Part shown: positions 7,225 to 11,820 of the stretch, piece by piece | How positions within the stretch are numbered: the stretch's first letter is position 1 | Layout: every line of letters begins with the position of its first letter | NCBI GenBank assembly: GCA_046498185.1 | Contig: JAWOBE010000140.1 | Location: 1 to 11,820 of the forward strand | Length of the DNA stretch: 11,820 bases | From: CAYXDR01 sp046498185 | GTDB lineage: Bacteria; Desulfobacterota; DSM-4660; Desulfatiglandales; Desulfatiglandaceae | Direction: 5' to 3' | Made by a program: the position numbers and the translations under genes | The notes under the pieces: generated by a model | Databases searched by the model: none | Seen by the model: the letters and a program-made list of their open reading frames with translations, nothing else | What the model was told of the DNA's origin: nothing

Positions 7225-8262
7225 TTAAACACTGACACCATCTCCTTGTCGTGCAATATCACACAGCATTTGGCTAACATCTATTTTATCCTCGACCAGA
7301 CGTTTTGCTTTATCACGCCATTTGTCCCGCGAATAATTGTTCAGTATATCGCGCCCCCGTTCGATTGCTTCTTCTTCCTGTTCGTGAGTAAAATGGGAAA
7401 CCAATCCATACTCTCGTTCCTGTTCATCTGTATAGCCGAGCCCAACAGGGTAAACATAGACGCTCGGCACGCCGAGTACGGCCGCTTCTGAACTCATGGT
7501 GGCGCTTTCGCCGAACACGAGGGCTGCATAATACATAAGATCGTGAATCCTTGAAACAGGCAATTGGAGCCGGCAGTCCTCGAGATCGCTTGGAAGTTCG
7601 CCTTCGCAGGAGATCAAAACCGAACCAAATTCCTGCAGCTCTCTAACCGCCTTTACCCGGTTTTCTGCTGTAAAACCGCGGCGTCCTATGTCATGGGCGG
7701 CACCCCAGCCGACAAAGCGAACAAGGGTAAAATTCACATCCTTACCTATGCCAACTTCTTCCAGCACGGAGGGATTGGGTGTAAAATACTTGGGATGCAG
7801 ATAGGCCAGCTCGTGATACCCGTTATATCTCCGATGATTCCACCTGATGTTTTTTTTGTAGCATCGCGGCACATGAACGCACGTGCAGAAAGGATAGGCC
7901 AGGAGATTGGACAACATAGCGTGTTCGGTGTCATAAAACACCGATACCGGTGTCCCCGTGAGCCATCCCGGAAGACTTGCGTACGTGCCGGCAATAGCCA
8001 TCATGCGGTCGGGCTTCCAGCGCCTTGCGATATGCCAAAGTCGCCACCAGCGTCCGAATAATTCGCTTCCCATCTTCAGTATGCCCGACTTGGCCGTACC
8101 GAAAACTTCGACTTCCAGGCCATATTCGCCGGCCAAAGATACCAGAATATCCTTGTCGCGTCCGGTCAGCCGGACTTCGTGTCCTTCCGCGCGCAATTGA
8201 TTCACAACATTGCGGAAAAAGTGAAGGTGGGCAGGGTGCTGGAGGTCAATCAGTATCTTCAT
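7225..8262 (-). CDS. DUF354 family protein (GT-B-like, related to UDP-GlcNAc 2-epimerase and MurG-type folds)
   Basis: A 345-residue protein opening MKILIDLQHPAHLHFFRNVV, the characteristic DUF354 (PF04007) start, in which the N-terminal domain has a His-Pro-Ala-His motif (His9, His12). Further family features are AIAGTYASLPGW (89-100), VFYDTEHAMLSN (108-119), FVGWGAAHD (183-191) and the C-terminal nucleotide-binding-like segment GESATMSSEAAVLGVPSVYV (251-270). DUF354 proteins are common in surface-polysaccharide clusters of archaea and bacteria, but their reaction is not firmly settled. A glycosyltransferase or epimerase-like role in glycan assembly is the usual inference. I chose ATG 8262 because the family motif begins there; the TTG at 8277 adds five residues without support. 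No good Shine-Dalgarno is visible. The stop codon directly abuts a dispersed repeat, so the last residues may have been altered by its arrival. Confidence 0.85.
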   Translation of the reverse strand: MKILIDLQHPAHLHFFRNVVNQLRAEGHEVRLTGRDKDILVSLAGEYGLEVEVFGTAKSGILKMGSELFGRWWRLWHIARRWKPDRMMAIAGTYASLPGWLTGTPVSVFYDTEHAMLSNLLAYPFCTCVHVPRCYKKNIRWNHRRYNGYHELAYLHPKYFTPNPSVLEEVGIGKDVNFTLVRFVGWGAAHDIGRRGFTAENRVKAVRELQEFGSVLISCEGELPSDLEDCRLQLPVSRIHDLMYYAALVFGESATMSSEAAVLGVPSVYVYPVGLGYTDEQEREYGLVSHFTHEQEEEAIERGRDILNNYSRDKWRDKAKRLVEDKIDVSQMLCDIARQGDGVSV

Positions 8263-8390
8263 GTTCTGGATTGGCAAAATATTTTAACAAGTGCGTCGAC
8301 AAAAATGATTGCGGTGGCCCAGTTGATTTTTTTGTGCGAATTGAAGACAAACGTAGAACGCATGCGCGGCGTAGGCCCAAAAATGTCAAT

Positions 8391-9356
8391 TCACGCATTC
8401 TTCCCAGCGGAATGTTCGTCCCTGTACTCCTGTTTCCGGATGCGAAACTGCAAATCCTCCAGCAAACGCCGATTGGCGGCCATGAGATCCGCCAAAAAAG
8501 CGGTTGCGATGCCCATGCCCCCTAGACCACTCAATATAGCAGCCAGAATAAGTGACTGAATATGGCCGGCCCCATTTCCTGTATAGTAGTAGCATAAAAA
8601 ACGCAGTCCTATCAGAAAAGCAACAAAAATAAAACCCAGCCCTATTGAAGCAAAAAACCGGAATGGTCGGTAAAGAACAAAGATGCGGAAGATAGTAGCG
8701 AAGCTCCGATAAACATAGGAAGGGATAGACTTAACCAGCCGAGACGGGCGGAGGTCTTCATTGACCCCTATGTCCACAGATACCACTCGTATCCCGGTTT
8801 GCCCCGCCTGGATGATCGTTTCCAAGGTATAGGTGTGTTTATTGAAAACGTTCATGCGCAGCGCGGCTTCGCGACTCAATGCCCGGAACCCGCTGGGTGC
8901 ATCCGGCACGTCCGATCCCGAGGCCAGGCGCACCACCCAAGATCCCAGTTTCTGGAGTGTTTTTTTGATCCACGAAAAGTGTTCGATCTCAGAAATCGGA
9001 CGGGCACCAAGGACCATGCCGGCATTTTTCGAGATGATCGGCGCCGTGAGTTTGGGAATGTCGGCTCCATTGTACTGATTATCCGCGTCCGTATTGACAA
9101 TGACATCGGCGCCGCGTTTTAATCCGCCCTCCAGGCCGGCCATAAAGGCGGTGGCCAGGCCGCGGTTGGTGTTGAGCCGGACAATGTGGTCGACGCCGTT
9201 ATCCTTTGCAACCTGCACTGTGTTGTCTGTGCTCCCGTCGTCAACAATCAGCCACTCGACGGTGTCAAAGCCCTTAACCTCTCGGGGAAGATCGGCCAAG
9301 GTAACGGGAAGAGTTTCTTCTTCGTTATAGCAGGGGATCTGGATAATAAGCTTCAT
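8391..9356 (-). CDS. Family 2 (GT-A) glycosyltransferase, dolichol-phosphate-mannose-synthase-like, with two C-terminal membrane segments
   Basis: A 321-residue protein from ATG 9356. It begins MKLIIQIPCYNEEETLPVTL, the classic GT2 start, followed by LIVDDGSTDNT (DDGS, 39-42), NTNRGLATAFMAG (62-74), VNTDADNQY with the metal-binding DAD at 90-92, and DAPSGFRALSREAA (152-165). Two hydrophobic segments (about 233-256 and 268-290) anchor the C-terminus, as in DPM/DPG-synthase-like enzymes that transfer a sugar from a nucleotide donor to a polyprenyl phosphate or a lipid-linked acceptor. Such a product could feed the GT-C-like enzyme at the other end of the cluster. The frame is open further upstream, through the pilin terminator, but GT2 homology starts at 9356 and a GGGG lies 7 nt before the ATG. 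It is the first gene of the glycan cluster after that terminator. I found no convincing sigma-70 promoter for it. Confidence 0.88.
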   Translation of the reverse strand: MKLIIQIPCYNEEETLPVTLADLPREVKGFDTVEWLIVDDGSTDNTVQVAKDNGVDHIVRLNTNRGLATAFMAGLEGGLKRGADVIVNTDADNQYNGADIPKLTAPIISKNAGMVLGARPISEIEHFSWIKKTLQKLGSWVVRLASGSDVPDAPSGFRALSREAALRMNVFNKHTYTLETIIQAGQTGIRVVSVDIGVNEDLRPSRLVKSIPSYVYRSFATIFRIFVLYRPFRFFASIGLGFIFVAFLIGLRFLCYYYTGNGAGHIQSLILAAILSGLGGMGIATAFLADLMAANRRLLEDLQFRIRKQEYRDEHSAGKNA

Positions 9357-9439
9357 CAGGCAACCCCAGGCGTATCTTAGGATTGATGGGCGCTCTATAC
9401 TGCCTGCACAATAAATCATTGCCTGCCGGCTCATGAAGC

Positions 9440-9468
9440 AAAAAAAACCCGGAACCGAAGGTTCCGGG
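9440..9468 (-). terminator. Intrinsic terminator downstream of the pilin gene
   Basis: A perfect 9-bp stem, CCCGGAACC (9448-9456) with GGTTCCGGG (9460-9468) and a 3-nt loop, is followed on the minus strand by eight T residues (complement of A 9440-9447). It lies about 40 bp after the pilin stop codon. It should separate the highly transcribed pilin unit from the glycosyltransferase cluster. The plus-strand side has only a short, broken T run. Confidence 0.92.
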
Positions 9469-9508
9469 CTTTTCGTAGGCACGAGTGTAAGTTCACCCGT
9501 TCTTAGGT

Positions 9509-9853
9509 TCAAGAGCCACCGGTTGGGAGGACGTGACCGTCTACGCTGTCGGGGCAGACCGGGTTGGTGTTGGGATCGTCGGTGGACAATGTGTAGGCAC
9601 CACCTTCTGTAGGACATGTCGGATCGGACGCATCCAGATACTCATTGGTGTCGGCATCATTAATATCCGTTGTGTTTTCGTTGATCGCGACTTGGTTCCA
9701 CGCGCTCTTGATCTGCCGCAGGTTGTTGATGCAGGCATTTTTCTGGGCGGTTTCACGAGCTTTCATGAAGCTCGGGATGGCGATGGCGGCCAGGAGGCCG
9801 ATGATCGCAACGACGATCATGATTTCTACGAGTGTGAAGCTGCGTTTTCGCAT
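9509..9853 (-). CDS. Type IV pilin-like / pseudopilin (PulG-like) protein
   Basis: A 114-residue prepilin. The N-terminus MRKRSFTLVEIMIVVAIIGL has a basic leader, the prepilin peptidase site before Phe6, the conserved Glu (residue 10, +5 of the mature protein) and a hydrophobic helix to about residue 29. The residue before the cut is Ser5 where Gly is usual. The mature part has KNACINNLRQI (38-48) and a short acidic C-terminal domain with TCPTEGGAYTL and PVCPDSVDGH. Cys80 and Cys100 probably form a disulfide, while Cys41 lies in the helix. The layout matches small PVC-group pseudopilins; such proteins form or initiate type IV pili or type II secretion pseudopili. GGAGAAAG (9865-9858) lies 4 nt before the ATG. 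It stands alone: sigma-54 promoter upstream, strong terminator downstream. Whether it is a major pilin or a minor pseudopilin cannot be told. Confidence 0.92.
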   Translation of the reverse strand: MRKRSFTLVEIMIVVAIIGLLAAIAIPSFMKARETAQKNACINNLRQIKSAWNQVAINENTTDINDADTNEYLDASDPTCPTEGGAYTLSTDDPNTNPVCPDSVDGHVLPTGGS

Positions 9854-9872
9854 GATTCTTTCTCCATTGTGC

Positions 9873-9991
9873 GACGGAGGGGGTTGATTTTCTCCGTCAA
9901 TTATTGTTCTTGTATCGACTTTATAGTGCCCCATCGAAGCGATTGGCTCGATGGGCCGGTTGAACGTTCCTATAACTGTTTTTCGTATAGG
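9873..9991 (-). promoter_or_regulatory. Structured 5' leader of the pilin mRNA with three inverted repeats
   Basis: Within the roughly 200-nt leader predicted between the sigma-54 promoter and the pilin ATG I see three perfect inverted repeats: 9873-9879 with 9892-9898 (GACGGAG/CTCCGTC, 12-nt spacer), 9930-9937 with 9948-9955 (CCCATCGA/TCGATGGG, 10-nt spacer) and 9969-9974 with 9986-9991 (CCTATA/TATAGG, 11-nt spacer). A strong Shine-Dalgarno-like AAGGAGGG (9999-9992) has no start codon after it. A CCCCCTCC stretch just before the real ribosome binding site could pair with its GGAG. These may be RNA stems or a protein operator. It does not match the c-di-GMP riboswitch core as I know it. Confidence 0.4.
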
Positions 9992-10060
9992 CCCTCCTTT
10001 TTGCGGCGGTTTTGGTTTCTCCGGCGACTCTTGGTGCCGGGCGAAGAACAATGGTAAACA

Positions 10061-10076
10061 AGCATGCCGCGTGCCA
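10061..10076 (-). promoter_or_regulatory. Sigma-54 (RpoN) promoter for the pilin gene
   Basis: Read on the minus strand the site is TGGCACGCGGCATGCT. Against the consensus TGGCACG-N4-TTGCW it matches every defined position except one (A for the first T of TTGC). The -24 GG (10075-10074) and -12 GC (10063-10062) have exactly the required spacing. Transcription would start near 10050, giving a leader of about 200 nt to the pilin ATG at 9853. A sigma-54 activator gene lies immediately upstream. Confidence 0.82.
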
Positions 10077-10162
10077 AATGCGGTTTCGGGCTTGCGTTCG
10101 CGGGGGATGCCCCCCGTGGGTGCCTCCGAGGTGCGAGCGAGGTCGAGAACTGCCTCCGCGGT

Positions 10163-10202
10163 CTCAGTTTTGCGAATTTCGCAGAGCGCCTCAATTCTGC
10201 GA
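10163..10202 (-). promoter_or_regulatory. Candidate enhancer (UAS) for the sigma-54 activator: two tandem half-sites and a palindrome
   Basis: Two direct repeats, CTCAGTTTTGCGA (10163-10175) and CTCAATTCTGCGA (10190-10202), agree at 11 of 13 positions and start 27 bp apart. The first overlaps a 13-nt palindrome, TGCGAATTTCGCA (10171-10183). They lie about 113-152 bp upstream of the predicted start, the usual distance for binding sites of NtrC-family activators. No binding consensus is known to me for this protein, so this is inference from position and symmetry. Confidence 0.4.
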
Positions 10203-10246
10203 CGCCGTCTCATTTTTGATAATGCGCCTGGGCGGCACTGCAGCGT

Positions 10247-10355
10247 CGGGCTGAAGCCCGCGGGTACCAACTGCACCCGCCGGGCGCAACTCAGTACCAC
10301 CGGCCTTTAGGCCGCGTGCCCTCGGAGGATGCGGGCTGAAGCCCGCGGGTACCAA
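10247..10355. repeat. REP-like cluster of GC-rich hairpins between the regulator and the pilin
   Basis: A 24-nt unit occurs twice without mismatch, at 10247-10270 and 10332-10355, 85 bp apart in direct orientation. Each copy contains a CGGGC-TGAA-GCCCG hairpin (6-bp stem in the second, 10331-10346) followed by GGTACCAA. Between them is another hairpin, CGGCC-TTTA-GGCCG (10301-10314), preceded by a related GTACCAC. The same hairpin type, with a TTC loop, is in the repeat at 7132-7146. The cluster begins 8 bp from the regulator stop codon and may act as its transcript end or mRNA stabiliser. No run of Ts follows the hairpins. Confidence 0.7.
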
Positions 10356-10362
10356 TCTCCAG

Positions 10363-11742
10363 CTACTCCGACTTTTCCTCTTCGGGCAATTTTCTGTAGA
10401 GGGTTGCCCGACTGATTCCGAGCATTCCGGCGGCCTTGGCCCGGTTGCCCTTGGTTTTCTGCAGGACTTGGCTGAGGTATTCCTTTTCCTTGGCTCGGAG
10501 GAATTCCCGGAGGGAGCGTCCGCGCCCGTCCTCGCCGGACCAGACGGCGGCCTGTTCGGCGCCGCCTTCGCCGCCGGCGTTGCGGATCGCGGGGGGCAGG
10601 TCCTCCACGGTAATGCGTTTGTCGTGACAGAGCGCGGCGGCGCAGGCGATGGCGTTCTGCAGTTCGCGGATGTTGCCGGGCCAGGAGTAGGATACTAGGG
10701 CATGGACCGCATTGTCGTCCAGGGAGACTTCGTGCCCGAGTTCCGCGGATTGCTGATTGAGGAAATAGCTGGCCAGCAGCGGGATGTCCTCGGTCCGGCG
10801 GCGCAGAGGCGGCAGCGTGATGGGGATGACGCTGATGCGGTAGTAGAGGTCTTCTCGAAAGCGCCCTTCGTCGCGGCTTTTTTCGAGGCTTTCGTTGCAG
10901 GAGGCGATCACGCGCACGTCCACGTCGATGTCCTTGTTGTCGCCGACGCGGCGGATTTTCTTTTCCTGCAATGCGCGCAGAAGCTTGCCCTGCAGTCCCA
11001 AATCCATGGATTGGATCTCATCCAGCAGCAGCGTGCCGCCGTTGGCCGTCACGAACAGGCCTTCGCGGGTTTTTCCCGCGCCGGTGAAGGCGCCGGCCAC
11101 GTAGCCGAACATCTCCGATTCAAGGAGGGTGGGGGAGAGGGCGGCGCAGTTGAGCGGCACGTACGGCCCGTTTTTGCGGTTGCTGACGTCGTGAATGGCC
11201 TGCGCGACCAATTCCTTGCCGGTGCCGCTCTCGCCCTGGATCAGCACGGTGGCGTCGATCTTGGCCACACGGTCGATCAAACGGTACACTTCCTTGACCG
11301 CATCGGACTCCCCGACCATGGAGCCGTAGTGCAGATCGACATCCTGGTTTGGGACGGAGACGACTTGGTCGCGGAGTTCGTGGTGGTGCAGCGCGTTGGC
11401 GACGGTTTCCTGCAGGGTCTGCATTTTGAAGGGCTTGGTGATGAAGTCGAAGGCGCCTTCCTTCATCGCCTGTACGGCCACGTCCACGGTTCCGTAGCCG
11501 GTGATCATGATGGTTGTGATGCGTGCGTCCTTTTCACGGGCTCGATGGAGCAACTCGACTCCGCCGATACCGTCGCCCAGATGCAGGTCGGTGATCATGA
11601 GAACAAAGGAGTCCTGGTCGAGCTTTGCCAGGGCTTCCTCGCCGCTGGAGGCGCCGGAGGTTTCGTAGCCCCTGCGCTCAAGGACGCTACTGAGCACCTT
11701 GAGGATACTACTCTCGTCGTCAACTATGAGTATTTTTTCCAT
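10363..11742 (-). CDS. Sigma-54-dependent response regulator, NtrC/PilR type
   Basis: A 459-residue activator with the full three-domain layout. The receiver domain (1-120) has the acidic pocket Asp8-Asp9, phospho-acceptor Asp52 in MITDLHLGD, Thr81 and Lys103. The AAA+ domain (about 140-370) has Walker A GESGTGKE (170-177), the sigma-54-contacting loop GAFTGA (217-222), Walker B GGTLLLDEI (235-243) and the arginine-finger region FREDLYYRISV (296-306). A Fis-type helix-turn-helix ends the protein (GNRAKAAGMLGISRATLYRKL, 432-452). ATG 11742 is preceded by AGGA 6 nt upstream; the TTG one codon earlier is less likely. All key residues are intact. The adjacent sigma-54 pilin promoter makes it a good candidate PilR-like pilin regulator. 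No partner kinase is seen in the window; it may lie just to the right. Confidence 0.95.
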   Translation of the reverse strand: MEKILIVDDESSILKVLSSVLERRGYETSGASSGEEALAKLDQDSFVLMITDLHLGDGIGGVELLHRAREKDARITTIMITGYGTVDVAVQAMKEGAFDFITKPFKMQTLQETVANALHHHELRDQVVSVPNQDVDLHYGSMVGESDAVKEVYRLIDRVAKIDATVLIQGESGTGKELVAQAIHDVSNRKNGPYVPLNCAALSPTLLESEMFGYVAGAFTGAGKTREGLFVTANGGTLLLDEIQSMDLGLQGKLLRALQEKKIRRVGDNKDIDVDVRVIASCNESLEKSRDEGRFREDLYYRISVIPITLPPLRRRTEDIPLLASYFLNQQSAELGHEVSLDDNAVHALVSYSWPGNIRELQNAIACAAALCHDKRITVEDLPPAIRNAGGEGGAEQAAVWSGEDGRGRSLREFLRAKEKEYLSQVLQKTKGNRAKAAGMLGISRATLYRKLPEEEKSE

Positions 11743-11756
11743 CAATCATCCTGCTT

Positions 11757-11820
11757 TTACGAGTGCACGCGATGGGACCAATGCTGGGCTTCGGCCGTGA
11801 TTTGCTCAAATAGTTCGGTG
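11757..11820 (-). CDS. Possible C-terminal end of an upstream gene (partial)
   Basis: One minus-strand frame is open from the right edge and ends TELFEQITAEAQHWSHRVHS then TAA (11759-11757), 14 bp before the regulator ATG. That spacing would suit an operon partner, but the fragment does not look like the end of a histidine kinase ATPase domain, and another frame is also open here. I do not recognise it. The support is only spacing and the absence of a stop. Confidence 0.3.
   Translation of the reverse strand, partial: TELFEQITAEAQHWSHRVHS

Noticed and set aside
8384..8389. Perfect -35 hexamer TTGACA (minus strand) just after the GT2 stop
   Set aside because: No acceptable -10 hexamer lies 16-18 bp downstream, so I do not call a promoter.
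9357..9617. Upstream extension of the GT2 open frame to 408 residues
   Set aside because: It would read through the intrinsic terminator and the end of the pilin gene. The GT2 fold begins at the ATG at 9356.
9861..10050. c-di-GMP (GEMM) riboswitch in the pilin leader
   Set aside because: The leader lacks the conserved core motifs of GEMM-I as I know them, and the three dyads do not form its fold.
9854..10300. Upstream extension of the pilin open frame to a 263-residue protein
   Set aside because: The extension covers the sigma-54 promoter, leader dyads and part of the REP cluster. The pilin ATG at 9853 has its own ribosome binding site and starts exactly with a prepilin signal.

Overview
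The window looks like part of a Gram-negative chromosome, most likely from the PVC group (Kiritimatiellota, Verrucomicrobiota or Lentisphaerota). That guess rests on the pilin, which has the KNACINNLRQI stretch and the C-terminal Cys-Pro...GG.Y...Cys...GH layout I associate with that group, and on REP-like GC-rich hairpins in the gaps. No rRNA, tRNA, CRISPR array or intact transposase is visible. Every gene I can support is on the minus strand, so transcription runs from right to left.

Right end (about 9440-11820): the tail of an uncertain upstream frame, a complete NtrC/PilR-type sigma-54 response regulator (10363-11742), a 509-bp gap, and a short type IV pilin-like gene (9509-9853) closed by a strong intrinsic terminator (9440-9468). 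The gap holds a cluster of REP-like hairpins, a near-perfect sigma-54 promoter (10076 to 10061), two candidate enhancer half-sites about 120-150 bp upstream of the predicted start, and a roughly 200-nt leader with three inverted repeats. The simplest reading is that the response regulator, or a paralogue, drives pilin transcription through sigma-54.

Middle and left (203-9356): a surface-glycan cluster. In transcription order it encodes a DPM-like family 2 glycosyltransferase with two C-terminal membrane segments, a DUF354 GT-B-like protein, two family 4 glycosyltransferases, a remnant that resembles the start of a methyltransferase, a frameshifted PAPS-type sulfotransferase, a Wzx-like flippase and a GT-C-like polytopic membrane protein. 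Together they would build a lipid-linked glycan in the cytoplasm, perhaps sulfate it, flip it and modify it on the far side of the membrane. I see no clear polymerase, chain-length regulator or initiating sugar-phosphate transferase here.

The cluster is a patchwork. The flippase is GC-rich, while the gene next to it is strongly AT-rich. Two copies of a dispersed repeat are present, one at the left edge and one filling the gap between the DUF354 gene and the next glycosyltransferase. The methyltransferase remnant and the sulfotransferase frameshift suggest ongoing gene turnover. I did not find a clearly new type of system. The best leads are the sigma-54 pilin promoter with its structured leader, the A8-associated frameshift, the remnant at 4517-4729 and the dispersed repeats.
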